From an uncultured Paludibaculum sp. (GTDB lineage Bacteria; Acidobacteriota; Terriglobia; Bryobacterales; Bryobacteraceae), in contig NZ_OY762269.1 of NCBI RefSeq assembly GCF_963665245.1, positions 248,001 through 312,000 on the forward strand: a stretch of DNA of 64,000 nt, in the 5' to 3' direction. The translations under genes and the position numbers were made by a program. The first letter of the stretch is position 1. Every line of letters starts with the position of its first letter. The notes below the pieces were generated by a model. That model searched no databases and was not told the origin of the DNA. It was given only the letters and a program-made list of their open reading frames with translations. Positions 41,635 through 50,621 of the stretch are shown piece after piece.

Positions 41635-44600
41635 GCCTCAGCTCCTTTTCCCTCCGCGGCGAAGAATCTCCTCTCCGCGCCGGAGAGTCTCTTCACCACC
41701 ACATATGCCGCGGGCACCAGGAAGATCCCCACCAGACTCGCCGCCAGCATGCCGCCGATCACTGTTGTGCCCATAATCTGGCGCGCCACTGAGCCCGCGC
41801 CCGACGCCGTCCACAGCGGCACACTGCCCAGGATGAACGCGAAGGACGTCATCAGAATGGGGCGCAGGCGGAGCTTGGCGCCTTCCAGCGCGGCTTCGAC
41901 CAGCGGCCGTCCTTTGGCGAGCTCCTCATTGGCGAACTCCACAATCAGGATGGCGTTCTTCGCCGTCAGTCCGATCAGCATCACCAGCCCGATCTGCGAA
42001 TAGACGTCGTTCTCGATCTGCACCAGAAACGGAGGCAAGTAGAGTCCAGACACAGCCCGGCGGGCCCACAGCACGCCAAATGCTCCAAAGACCGCCACCG
42101 GCGTTGTGAGCAGCACACTGAGCGGCAGCGACCAGCTCTCATATAACGCCGCCAGAATCAGAAAGACGAACAGCAGCGAGAACCCGAAGATCGCGGCCGG
42201 CGGCACCCCCTCGGTCGCCCGTTTCTCCTGATACGACATGCCCGAGTAGTCGTACCCCATCTCCGCCGGCATCGTTTCGGCGAACGTCTCTTCCAGAGCC
42301 TTCATCGCCTGGGTGGAGCTGTAGCCTGGTGCGGCGCCGCCGTTGAGCTGCGCGGCCCGATACTCGTTGAAGCGCATGGTGAACTCCGGGCCGGTGCGCG
42401 ACTCGAAATGGGTCAGGGCGGACAGCGGCACCGTTTCGCCGCTCGTGTTGCGCACGTAGAACTGGCCCACATTCTCAGGGCGCGTGCGGTACTCGCCCTC
42501 CGCTTCGACATACACCTGCCACTGCCGCCCAAACCGGTTGAAATAGTTCACGAAGAGGCCGCCCATGAAGGTCTGAATCGTCCGGTAGACATCGGCGAGC
42601 GGCACCCCTTGTTTGATCGCCTTGTCGCGGTCGACCACCACGAACTGCTGCGGCACGCTGGGCAGGAATGTCGTCGTCAGGCCCGCGATCTCGGGGCGCT
42701 TGCGCGCCGCGGCCATGAACTTGTTGAGATTCGATGAGAGGAACGCGACATCCTGGCCAGACCGGTCCTCCAGCAGGAACGTGAACCCGCCGGAGGTCCC
42801 CACCCCTGGAATGGCCGGTGGAGAGAAGCTAAACGCGACACCTTCGGGTAGCTTGCTCAGCTCGCGATTCAGATGCTGTTTGATCGACTGCATCTGCTGC
42901 GCGCGGTCCTGGCGGCTGCCCCACTCCTTCAGTGTGATCCAGGCAAACCCGCTGTAGCTGGCGCGCGCGAAGCTCAGCAGGCTGAACCCCGCGACTGTCG
43001 TGGTGGACTCGACGCCTGGAGTCTCCGCGATGATTTTCTCCACTTTCCGTGTGAGTGCGTTGGTGCGCTGCATCGACGCGGCGTTGGGTAGCTGAATGTT
43101 CAGAAAGAGGTAGCCTTGATCCTCGTCCGGCACAAAACTGGACGGCAGATTGCTGCCCAGTAACCCTCCGGCGACGGCGAACAGCCCCAGCAGGACCATC
43201 GAGAACGCGCTCTTTCGGATCAGCGCTCCCGAGCCGTGAACATACCGCTCAGTCGCCTCGCCGAAGACGCGGTTGAACCAGGCGAAGAAGGCAGCCGCCG
43301 GTCCGCCGTTGCCGTGCACCCTCGGTTTCAGCAGCAGGGCCGCGAGCGCCGGGCTGAGTGTCAGCGCATTGAATGCCGACAGAATTACCGAGATGGCAAT
43401 GGTGATGGCGAACTGCTGGTAGAGCCGGCCGGTGATGCCGGGAATGAACGCCGTGGGGATGAACACCACAGAAAGCACCAGGGCGATGCCGATCACGGGG
43501 CCCGTGATCTCCGCCATGGCCTTGCGCGCCGCATCGCGCGGCGATAGCCCGTCTTCGATGTAGCGCTCCACCGATTCGACAACGACGATGGCGTCGTCGA
43601 CAACCAGCCCGATCGCCAGCACCATCGCGAACATCGACAGCGTATTGATGGAGAAGCCGAACAGCGGGAAGAAGATAAAGGTGCCGACGAGCGAGACCGG
43701 CACCGCCAGCAGCGGAATCAGCGTCGCCCGCCACCCCTGCAGAAACACGTAGACCACCAGGATCACCAGCACGATGGCGATCAGCAGGGTTTCGACGATC
43801 TCGTGGATGCCTTCCGAGACAGCCCGTGTGGTGTCCAGCGAGACAACGCACTCCACATCCTGGGGAAACCGGCGCCTTGCCTCTTCAATGAGCTTCTTCA
43901 CACCGTTGGCCGCATCCACCGCGTTCGACCCCGGCAGCTGATACACCGCGATGACGGCGCTGGGCTTCCCATTCAGCCGTCCCGCGACGCTGTAGTCCTG
44001 GGCGCCCAACTCCACCCGCGCCACGTCGCGCACGCGCACCACCGCGCCGTCCGGTGTGGCCCGCAACACCATGTCCCCAAACTCCTCCGGAGACGTCAGC
44101 CGGCCCTGGGCTCGCACCGAATAGGTGTACTCCTGTCCCTGGGGAATCGGCTCGCTGCCCACCTGGCCCGCCGGGTTCACGGTGTTCTGCGACTGGATCG
44201 TCGACACGATCTCCGGCACTGTGATGCCCAGCTTCGCTAGCCGGTCCGGCCTTACCCACAGGCGCATGGCATACTGCCCCGCACCGAACACCTGCACGCT
44301 GCCGATGCCGGGCACACGCGTCAACGGATCATTCATGTTGATATAGGCGTAGTTCGCCAGGAATCGCTCGTCACGCGAGCCCTTCGGCGAGTAGAGCGAG
44401 AGCAGCATCAGTGGCGCCGTGACCGACTTCTGTACGCTCACCCCGTAGTTCGTAACCTCGGCCGGCAACTGCGAGGCGGCCAGTGTCTCGCGACTCTGGG
44501 CGAGGATCAGGTCGGTGTTGGGGTCGGTCTTGATGTCGAAGTTCACCACCAGGCGCATCTGGCCGTTGGCAGTGGAGTTCACCGAGTACATGTAGTTCAT

Positions 44601-44822
44601 GTTGTCCACGCCGCTCATCTGCTGCTCGATGGGCGTGGCCACCGCCTGTTCCACCGTCTGCGCATCCGCCCCGACATACACCGCCGAGATCTGGATCTCG
44701 GGTGGTGCAATCGCCGGGAACTGCGCGACGGGCAGGTTGACGATGACGACGGCGCCGACGATCACCGTCAGCAGGGCAATCACCATGGCCACGATGGGCC
44801 GGTCGATGAAGAAGTTGGACAT
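41631..44822 (-). CDS. RND multidrug efflux permease (HAE1 family)
   Basis: This is the proton-driven inner-membrane pump component of an AcrB/MexB-type system. The 1063-residue protein has twelve membrane helices in two repeats and two large periplasmic loops. Typical motifs are MSNFFIDRPIVAMVIALLTV, GDMVLRATPDGAVVRVRDVA, the TM4 pair of aspartates (GLVVDDAIVVVE) and the C-terminal GLTAKNAILIVEFA. Substrate range cannot be read from sequence. It is between the adaptor and the outer-membrane gene; gap to the adaptor is 6 bp. Confidence 0.96.
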   Translation of the reverse strand: MSNFFIDRPIVAMVIALLTVIVGAVVIVNLPVAQFPAIAPPEIQISAVYVGADAQTVEQAVATPIEQQMSGVDNMNYMYSVNSTANGQMRLVVNFDIKTDPNTDLILAQSRETLAASQLPAEVTNYGVSVQKSVTAPLMLLSLYSPKGSRDERFLANYAYINMNDPLTRVPGIGSVQVFGAGQYAMRLWVRPDRLAKLGITVPEIVSTIQSQNTVNPAGQVGSEPIPQGQEYTYSVRAQGRLTSPEEFGDMVLRATPDGAVVRVRDVARVELGAQDYSVAGRLNGKPSAVIAVYQLPGSNAVDAANGVKKLIEEARRRFPQDVECVVSLDTTRAVSEGIHEIVETLLIAIVLVILVVYVFLQGWRATLIPLLAVPVSLVGTFIFFPLFGFSINTLSMFAMVLAIGLVVDDAIVVVESVERYIEDGLSPRDAARKAMAEITGPVIGIALVLSVVFIPTAFIPGITGRLYQQFAITIAISVILSAFNALTLSPALAALLLKPRVHGNGGPAAAFFAWFNRVFGEATERYVHGSGALIRKSAFSMVLLGLFAVAGGLLGSNLPSSFVPDEDQGYLFLNIQLPNAASMQRTNALTRKVEKIIAETPGVESTTTVAGFSLLSFARASYSGFAWITLKEWGSRQDRAQQMQSIKQHLNRELSKLPEGVAFSFSPPAIPGVGTSGGFTFLLEDRSGQDVAFLSSNLNKFMAAARKRPEIAGLTTTFLPSVPQQFVVVDRDKAIKQGVPLADVYRTIQTFMGGLFVNYFNRFGRQWQVYVEAEGEYRTRPENVGQFYVRNTSGETVPLSALTHFESRTGPEFTMRFNEYRAAQLNGGAAPGYSSTQAMKALEETFAETMPAEMGYDYSGMSYQEKRATEGVPPAAIFGFSLLFVFLILAALYESWSLPLSVLLTTPVAVFGAFGVLWARRAVSGLYLPPFLVQIENDVYSQIGLVMLIGLTAKNAILIVEFANEELAKGRPLVEAALEGAKLRLRPILMTSFAFILGSVPLWTASGAGSVARQIMGTTVIGGMLAASLVGIFLVPAAYVVVKRLSGAERRFFAAEGKGAEA

Positions 44823-44828
44823 AGTGGC

Positions 44829-46100
44829 CTACTTGATCCCTCTGCTCTGCGTGGCCACATAGGGCTTGGGGTCCACAATCGTGTCGTTGCGTAGCCTCTG
44901 CAGCCCTTCCACCACAACCTGTTCACCGGCGCGCACCCCTTCGCTGATGATCCAGTCGGCGCCCACGCGATCCGCTACCTTCACCGGGCGGATCTGCACT
45001 TTGTTGTGGGCCTCCACCACGGCCACCTGATAGCCACCCTGCAACTCCGACACCGCCCGCTGGGGAACGAGCAGTGCGCCCGGCACCGACCTTGGCGAAA
45101 AGCGGATCTTCGCGTATTGGCCGGGCCGCAACGTATTGTCCGGATTGGCGAACAGCCCGGCGATGCGGATGGCGCCGGTCCGCACATTCACTTCGCGATC
45201 CGCGAAGTAGAACCGCCCGCGATGCGCGTAGGACGTCCCATCCGACAGAATCAGTTGCAGTTCGAGATTGCGGTGCTCCTCGGCCAGGCTTTCGGGTGTC
45301 GAGTAGCGCCTGCGGAAGTCGAGATACTCCTGCTCGCTCACAGTGAAGTAGCATTTGATCGGGTCGAGCGTCGAAACCGTCGTAATCGTGCCCGCGGCCG
45401 GGCTCACCAGTGACCCCACCTGCTGCAGTGCCGCGCCGGCCACGCCGTCGATCGGTGAGGTGAGATGCGTGAACCCCAGGTTGAGTTGGGCCGTTTCCTC
45501 CGCGGCGCGCGCCGCCTGTACCTCCGCCGCGGCGGACTCAATCTGCGACTTGGCCGTCTCCACCTGCGCCTTGGCGGCCTGCAGTTGAGCCTTGGCCGCG
45601 AGGTTGTTCTGAATCGCGTTGTCCAGATCCTGCTGCGTAATCGCCTGCTGTTTGGCCAGCGGCGTGTATCGCTCAACGTCGAGGCGCGCCCGGCCCTGAT
45701 TGGCCTCCGCCACTCCCACCTGCGCCTCGGCTTCCAACAGTTGGGCTCTGGCCTGCGAGAGCCGCCCGTTTGCCTGCGCGAGTTGGGCCCGCGCCTGATC
45801 CACCGCCGCCTGGAATGGCCTGGGGTCGATCTGGAACAGCAGTTGCCCCTTCCTCACCGCCGACCCTTCGCTATACCCCTGCTGCTCCAGGTAGCCGGAC
45901 ACCTGTGCCTTGATGTCGGCATTGACCATGCCCTCCAGCGTGCCCAGCCATTCGCCGAAGATGGGTACGTCGCGTTGCTCCACTGCGACGGTCTCCACCG
46001 TGAGAGGCGGCGTCGACCTGGCGGCATTGGAGTTACTGGTACAGCCGGCCGGCAGCAGCGCCAGTAGGATGGCGGCGGCCCAGGTTATTGTCCTAGACAT
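44829..46100 (-). CDS. RND efflux periplasmic adaptor lipoprotein
   Basis: A 423-residue membrane-fusion protein. The ATG at 46100 has a GGAGGG site upstream and begins a lipoprotein leader (LLALLPAGC), so the longer open frame to 46244 is rejected. It then has the biotinyl-lipoyl domain (IKAQVSGYLEQQGYSEGSAV), a long alpha-hairpin of Ala/Gln/Glu repeats, and the beta-barrel and membrane-proximal domains. It is the first gene of the RND operon. Confidence 0.93.
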   Translation of the reverse strand: MSRTITWAAAILLALLPAGCTSNSNAARSTPPLTVETVAVEQRDVPIFGEWLGTLEGMVNADIKAQVSGYLEQQGYSEGSAVRKGQLLFQIDPRPFQAAVDQARAQLAQANGRLSQARAQLLEAEAQVGVAEANQGRARLDVERYTPLAKQQAITQQDLDNAIQNNLAAKAQLQAAKAQVETAKSQIESAAAEVQAARAAEETAQLNLGFTHLTSPIDGVAGAALQQVGSLVSPAAGTITTVSTLDPIKCYFTVSEQEYLDFRRRYSTPESLAEEHRNLELQLILSDGTSYAHRGRFYFADREVNVRTGAIRIAGLFANPDNTLRPGQYAKIRFSPRSVPGALLVPQRAVSELQGGYQVAVVEAHNKVQIRPVKVADRVGADWIISEGVRAGEQVVVEGLQRLRNDTIVDPKPYVATQSRGIK

Positions 46101-46410
46101 TGAAGTTCCCTCCGTTCGCAAGCCCTTTCTCTCTGCGGCCGCGCGGTTCGAATCAGAGCCGCGGCCGGTTGGCCGTTCCCTTCGGTGTGCCGTGGTCCCC
46201 ACCTTCGCTTCGAGTGTGCGGAAGAAATCGGCACGGGACATCACGACATCGAGGCGTAGGCAGCTAACCGATTACCCCCTGTAGCGACTACACCCATTTG
46301 TGGTACTTGCGGGCCCCCCCCGCCTCTCGCGCTCGGCGAGCAAGGGCGAACACAATTGCGTCTTGCCATCTCCATCCGTCGGGGTCAGAATGGCGCCAGG
46401 AGGGGGACGG
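46101..46410. other. Divergent intergenic region with a small palindrome
   Basis: The 310 bp between the start of the RND operon (minus) and the small exported protein gene (plus) contains no gene. It holds TGTAGCGACTACA at 46280-46292, a 5-bp-arm inverted repeat that could be an operator half-site arrangement. There is also a run of nine C (about 46312-46320). No promoter is strong enough to call. Confidence 0.4.
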
Positions 46411-47070
46411 ATGCACCCCATCGCACGGGCCATCTTCACCGCTGGGCTCACTTTGGCGGCCTACGGACAATCGACAGCTCCGAATCCAGGCGGATCAGGC
46501 ACTCTGACGGCGCCTGTGTCGCCCCAGAGGCACTGGGCGGATGCCAGGGAATACGAACTGGGCCGACGGGCCACCGAACAGCCGGATCCGGACGAGCGGA
46601 TCAGGGCCTTACTCCAGTGGGAGGCCGCCTATCCCACGAGCGAGTTTGAACGGGAGCGGGCCGTCGCGCTGGTGGGGGCGTACCAGGCTGCCAGTCGAAC
46701 GGTGGAGGCCTTTGCGCGCGCCGTCCAGGCCTTTCAACTCCACCCCAAGGAACTCGCCGAATCGATCCTGGTGGCGGAGTTGGCGCCGCGGCTTGCCCTC
46801 CCCTCGCCGAGCCAGGTGGAGGTGGTCAAGACGGCTGCCCGGAACATCCTGGACTTGGCGCCCGAGACAGCGCGTCAGCAATCAGCGCAGGCGGCAGCCA
46901 TCGGCGCCAGGGACATCTCCGCCACGAACGACCCCGAAGCGCAGCGAGTCGTGGCGATGATAAGGGCTTGGCGCCGCGGCAAACCCACCCGTACCACGGC
47001 GGAAATCGAAAGGGAGATCCGGCAGGTAGCGGAAGCAGCGCTCGACTGGGCGAAGGGCAATTCGAAATAA
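46411..47070 (+). CDS. Exported helical protein, unknown function
   Basis: A 219-residue protein. The ATG at 46411 is set by a strong AGGAGGGGGACGG ribosome site; the frame opens farther upstream at 46300 and 46390. The leader is MHPIARAIFTAGLTLAAYGQ. The rest is alpha-helical with repeated acidic/basic helices (EREIRQVAEAALDWAKGNSK at the end). It may be a TPR-like solenoid but no consensus repeat is clear. No family is recognised and the neighbours give no hint. Confidence 0.6.
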   Translation: MHPIARAIFTAGLTLAAYGQSTAPNPGGSGTLTAPVSPQRHWADAREYELGRRATEQPDPDERIRALLQWEAAYPTSEFERERAVALVGAYQAASRTVEAFARAVQAFQLHPKELAESILVAELAPRLALPSPSQVEVVKTAARNILDLAPETARQQSAQAAAIGARDISATNDPEAQRVVAMIRAWRRGKPTRTTAEIEREIRQVAEAALDWAKGNSK

Positions 47071-47364
47071 GGGCTGGCGGCCACAGCAGGGCAGCCAACC
47101 TCGTCAGCAACGGAGGAACAGCACCACATCCTGCTTCGTGGGGTATGCGTCCACGCTTGCGGGCCGGCGCCCTTGCCGGCCTTCCGCCCAGTCAGGTCGT
47201 AAGCCAACACGAGGTCCCCCAGACTCCTGGTTGCTGCCGCCCAACGCTAGCTCCCGATCACCAAGCCACCGGCCTTCACCCCTCTCTCGGGATTCAACCC
47301 CCGGCCCCCACCCCGTCCGCCGCAAATGCTACCATTTCGTTGCTGGCGCCTCTTTTGGTGCCGC

Positions 47365-47438
47365 GCATCCAGAGTTGGGACGATGCCCAACGCCAACCTG
47401 CTTTCCGGGCAAGGTGGCGCTCCTTACCAGGAGGATGT
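47365..47438 (+). promoter_or_regulatory. SAM-I-type riboswitch aptamer (minimal variant) upstream of metA
   Basis: The order of SAM-I elements is present. P1 is GCATCC (47365-47370) pairing with GGATGT (47433-47438). J1/2 is AGAG. P2 is TTGGG/CCCAA (47375-47379, 47386-47390). The GCCAACC core is followed by a small P3 (TGC...GCA) and then AAGGTGGCGCTCC, equivalent to AGGTGCCAATTCC. The usual P2 extension (the kink-turn hairpin with pseudoknot) is absent, replaced by about six nucleotides. It lies 74 bp before metA. The expression platform was not resolved; the metA ribosome site AGAGGA lies about 60 nt further down. Confidence 0.62.
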
Positions 47439-47512
47439 GGCCAAGCCGGCAACCATACGGATCCCGCCACAAGCGTCTGTCCCGCAATAGAAGAAGTAGA
47501 GGACGCACGCCA

Positions 47513-48433
47513 ATGCCGATCAAGATTCACGACAACCTCCCCGCCCGCCCCATTCTCGAGGCGGAAGGCGTGCCCGTGATGCGTGAGACCGACGCGGTGC
47601 GCCAGGACGTTCGTCCGCTCCGCATCGGGTTGCTGAACCTGATGCCCAACAAGATCGTCACGGAAACACAGTTCGCCCGACTCATCGGCGCGACCCCGCT
47701 GCAGGTGGAACTCACCCTGGTGCGGCTCACCAACCACGTGGCGCGCAACACGCCCATCGAGCACCTCATCTCGTTCTACTACTCCTGGGAGGAAGTCCGC
47801 TCCGAACGCTTCGACGGCTTCATCATCACCGGAGCGCCCGTCGAGCATCTCCCCTTTGAGGAAGTGAGCTACTGGGACGAACTGCGCCGCATCCTGGACT
47901 GGACGCAGACCCACGTCCATCGCTCGTTGAACGTCTGTTGGGCCGCCCAGGCCGCGTTGCATCATTTCCACGGGGTCCCGAAGCATGCCCTATCGCGGAA
48001 GGCGTTCGGAGTCTTCGATCACCGCAATCTGGTGCCTGCCTCGCCGTATCTGCGAGGCTTTTCCGACACCTTCGGTGTGCCTGTCTCGCGCTGGACCGAG
48101 GTGCGGCGGCAGGATCTGCCAGAAGAGCGTGGCCTCACCATCCTCGCGGAGAGCGAGGAAACCGGCCTGTGCCTGGTGGACGATCCGCGCTACCGCGGCC
48201 TCCACATGTTCAATCACCTGGAGTACGACTCCACCTCGCTAGCGGACGAATACACCAGGGACGTCGCAGCCGGAGAACCCATCGAGGTGCCCGAGCACTA
48301 CTTTCCAGGCAACGACCCCACCCGTCCCCCTGAGAACCACTGGCGCAGCCACGCTCATCTCCTCTTCGGAAACTGGGTGAACGACATCTACCAATCGGTG
48401 CCCTTCGACTGGGTAAAAACCGGAGGTCGGTGA
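47513..48433 (+). CDS. metA: Homoserine O-acyltransferase (MetA family; predicted acetyltransferase)
   Basis: This enzyme activates homoserine for methionine synthesis. The 306-residue product has the catalytic cysteine in NVCWAAQAALHHFHG, the histidine in MFNHLEYD and the late glutamate, as in MetA. Residue 111 is Glu (ITGAPVEHLPFEEV). In characterised MetA proteins Glu at this position goes with acetyl-CoA use and Gly with succinyl-CoA use, so it is likely a homoserine O-acetyltransferase despite the family name. A SAM-I-like riboswitch lies upstream. The start MPIKIHDNLPARPILEAEGV is canonical. Confidence 0.93.
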   Translation: MPIKIHDNLPARPILEAEGVPVMRETDAVRQDVRPLRIGLLNLMPNKIVTETQFARLIGATPLQVELTLVRLTNHVARNTPIEHLISFYYSWEEVRSERFDGFIITGAPVEHLPFEEVSYWDELRRILDWTQTHVHRSLNVCWAAQAALHHFHGVPKHALSRKAFGVFDHRNLVPASPYLRGFSDTFGVPVSRWTEVRRQDLPEERGLTILAESEETGLCLVDDPRYRGLHMFNHLEYDSTSLADEYTRDVAAGEPIEVPEHYFPGNDPTRPPENHWRSHAHLLFGNWVNDIYQSVPFDWVKTGGR

Positions 48434-48507
48434 CGCCGGAGGCCGGCGCCATGATTCCGAAGCTGCTCAACCCATCAGCGCCCCAGCCGTCGGCCCACCG
48501 GTTCCCC

Positions 48508-48960
48508 CAAGCCGAAGGCTGGGGCTGCCCCGAACCCGAGCGATGCCCGAGAACCCAAGAACCCAAGAACCCAAGAACCCAAAGGACCCAAGGATCCAGG
48601 AAACCAAGGGCTCCCCCAAGCCGAAGGCTGGGGCTGCCCCGAACCCGAGCGATACCCGAGAACCCAAGAACCCAAGAACCCAAGGATCCAGAAAACCAAG
48701 GGCTCCCCCAAGCCGAAGGCTGGGGCTGTCCCGAATTCGAGCGATACCCGAGAGCCCAAGAACCCAAGAACCCAAGGATCCAAGAAACCAAGGGCTCCCC
48801 CAAGCCGAAGGCTGGGGCTGCCCCGAACCCGAGCGATGCCCGAGAGCCCAAGAACCCAAGAACCCAAGAACCCAAGAACCCAAGAACCCAAGAACCCAAA
48901 GGACCCAAGGATCCAGGAAACCAAGGGCCCCCCCCAAGCCGAAGGCTGGGGCTGCCCCGA
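48508..48960. repeat. Nested VNTR: hairpin core plus 8-bp tandem repeats
   Basis: A core CAAGCCGAAGGCTGGGGCTG occurs five times (near 48508, 48617, 48709, 48801 and 48935) at spacings of 109, 92, 92 and 134 bp. Between cores the octamer AGAACCCA is repeated about 4, 3, 3 and 7 times, followed by a short GGATCCA-AAACCAAGGG spacer. The core is itself a near-perfect hairpin, CCCCAAGCC-GAA-GGCTGGGG. The 8-bp unit opens all reading frames, giving false Pro-Arg-Thr-Gln ORFs. It lies between metA and the IS element. Confidence 0.9.
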
Positions 48961-49185
48961 ACCTCAGCCCACCACGGAACCCGCGCCCAGCGATTGCCAA
49001 CATGTTCCACAGACCACCGCGCAGTAAGGCGGACCCTCGGTCCGCGGGCGCCCCCAGGGTCGCCCCACCCCGCACCCCGGGTTCTAGGCCGAAACCCCGC
49101 AGGTGAGGCCCGAAGAGTTGTGTCTGTCAAGTTCTGCAAAAGCACTGAGCTTCATGGAGCCTTCTGGTTGAGCGGGGGTGGAGGT

Positions 49186-49218
49186 GTGGAGGCGGGGGCA
49201 GCGAGTCCCCGCCTCCAC
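49186..49218 (-). terminator. Hairpin after the transposase gene
   Basis: A perfect 12-bp stem (GTGGAGGCGGGG / CCCCGCCTCCAC) with a 9-nt loop lies 28 bp after the transposase stop. Outer GTTGAG/CTCAAC segments (49167-49172, 49218-49223) extend the folding. There is no T run, so it may act as a stabilising or blocking hairpin rather than a classical terminator. Confidence 0.45.
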
Positions 49219-49246
49219 TCAACCCTGTAGTCACCCCCGGCCGCCT

Positions 49247-50452
49247 TCAGGCGGCGGGCTGTATATCGCGCAGTAGCTGCTTCTTGTGCTCTTTCAGCTC
49301 CTCCATGTTCAGATAGCGCGTCGCTTCCACCCAGTCCTCGTGGATCTCCACCGCCAGCGCTCGCACCAGCCGCAGGCAGCTCGCCGCGTTCGGGAAGATC
49401 CTCACCACCAGGGTCCGGCGTTTGAGCTCCTCGTTCAGTCGCTCCAGCATGTTCGTCGACTTCAGATGCTTGTGGTGCGCCTGCGGCAGACGGTAAAACG
49501 TCAGCGTCTCCTCGATCTGCTCCTCCACCCACTGGCACAATCTGGCGTAGCGCGATTCCCACTTCTTCAGCCATGCCGCCAGATCCTGCCGCGCCTCGGC
49601 CAGGTTGCGGCGGTCGTAGATCCAGCGCAACTCGGTCAGACAATCGTCGTCGGCCTTGCGCGGCAGATGGTCCAGCGCATTGCGCAGGAAGTGCACGTAG
49701 CACCGTTGCCAGGCGGCCTCCGGCACGACCTCGGCAATCGCACGCTTCAGGCCCGCGTGATCGTCGCTGACAACCAGTTCCACTCCGCGCAGCCCCCGCT
49801 GCCGCAGCTTCACCAGAAACTCGCGCCAGCTCGACGCGCTCTCCCGGTTGGCCAGTTCCACGGCCAGGATGCAGCGCCGCCCGTCCCAGTTCACCCCGAT
49901 CGCCACCTGCACCGCCCGGCTCCGGATCACGCCGTCCTCGCGCACCTTTTCGTAGCGCGCGTCCAGGATCAGAAACGGATAGTCCTCCTCCAGCGGCCGC
50001 GTCGCGAACTTCTCCAGTTCCTCGTCCATCGTCTGGTTGATCCGGCTGATCGTCGAGGCCGAAAACTCATGCCCACATAGTTCCTCGGTGATCGCCTTCA
50101 CCTTGCGCGTCGACACGCCCTGCACGTACATCTCGGCCAGCGCCCCGACCAGCGCCTTTTCGCTGCGCTGATAGCGCTCAAAGACCTCGGTCCGGAAGCG
50201 CCCTTGCCGGTCCTGCGGCACGCGCAGCTCAATGCGGCCGACCCGCGTCACCAGCCCACGGACATAGGAGCCGCTGCGATAGCCGGTGCGCATCGGGGTG
50301 CGCTCCGACCGCGCCGCACAGAGCGTTTCCTCCATCTCGGCATCCAGTACCTGCTGCACGACGCTCTGCACCAGCGCCTTCATGAAATCGGAGTCTTCCG
50401 CCATCACCGCTTTCCAGTCCACCCGGTTCGCGGTATCCTTCTTTCGGGTCAT
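49247..50452 (-). CDS. IS256-family transposase
   Basis: A 401-residue DDE transposase of the Mutator/IS256 family, full length. Acidic residues of the active site are visible in LILDARYEKVRE (Asp164), VVSDDHAGLKRAI (about Asp230) and NMLERLNEELKRR (Glu). The family signature around the second Asp and the CYVHFLRNALDHLP segment are intact. No frameshift is seen, so the element may still be active. It sits inside the 28-bp inverted repeats. Confidence 0.95.
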   Translation of the reverse strand: MTRKKDTANRVDWKAVMAEDSDFMKALVQSVVQQVLDAEMEETLCAARSERTPMRTGYRSGSYVRGLVTRVGRIELRVPQDRQGRFRTEVFERYQRSEKALVGALAEMYVQGVSTRKVKAITEELCGHEFSASTISRINQTMDEELEKFATRPLEEDYPFLILDARYEKVREDGVIRSRAVQVAIGVNWDGRRCILAVELANRESASSWREFLVKLRQRGLRGVELVVSDDHAGLKRAIAEVVPEAAWQRCYVHFLRNALDHLPRKADDDCLTELRWIYDRRNLAEARQDLAAWLKKWESRYARLCQWVEEQIEETLTFYRLPQAHHKHLKSTNMLERLNEELKRRTLVVRIFPNAASCLRLVRALAVEIHEDWVEATRYLNMEELKEHKKQLLRDIQPAA

Positions 50453-50621
50453 TGGTCCTTTCCTTCCTTCCGCTGCGATACGGATCAGAAAGGCTTACCA
50501 TGGCCCTCTTTGCTTTTGCAGAACTCTTAGAACATAACCGCCCGAAGCGCAAGGCGGGTGTTGCCACCGCCCCTCGCACCCCCGCCCCTCAGCGCTAGAC
50601 TGTAGTTTGCCGTAGTGCCCC

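Larger units (their letters stand above)
49130..50525 (-). mobile_element. IS256-family insertion sequence
   Basis: The ends are 28-bp imperfect inverted repeats (23 of 28 match) at 49130-49157 and 50498-50525, with shared AGTTCTGCAAAAGCA and a shared CATGG end. Between them lies one IS256-type transposase on the minus strand. The 1396-bp length is normal for the family. No 8-9 bp target duplication could be seen flanking the assigned ends, so the exact borders could be off by a few bases or the duplication has decayed. Confidence 0.85.

Noticed and set aside
46244..46390. Upstream extended starts of the RND adaptor and small exported protein
   Set aside because: Strong ribosome sites and canonical leaders occur at 46100 and 46411, and the extensions have no coding character.
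47443..47465. Second CCGGCAACC core downstream of the first aptamer
   Set aside because: It looks like a SAM core (AAGCCGGCAACC), but no P1, AGAG junction or AGGTG segment surrounds it, so it was not called as a second riboswitch.
48508..48960. CRISPR array
   Set aside because: Repeats are unequal in spacing, intervening sequence is itself repetitive rather than unique spacers, and no cas gene is nearby.
48430..49230. Pro-Arg-Thr-Gln repeat protein across the VNTR (and similar frames on both strands)
   Set aside because: The 8-bp repeat keeps every frame open, so openness is not evidence of coding; no ribosome site and extreme low complexity.
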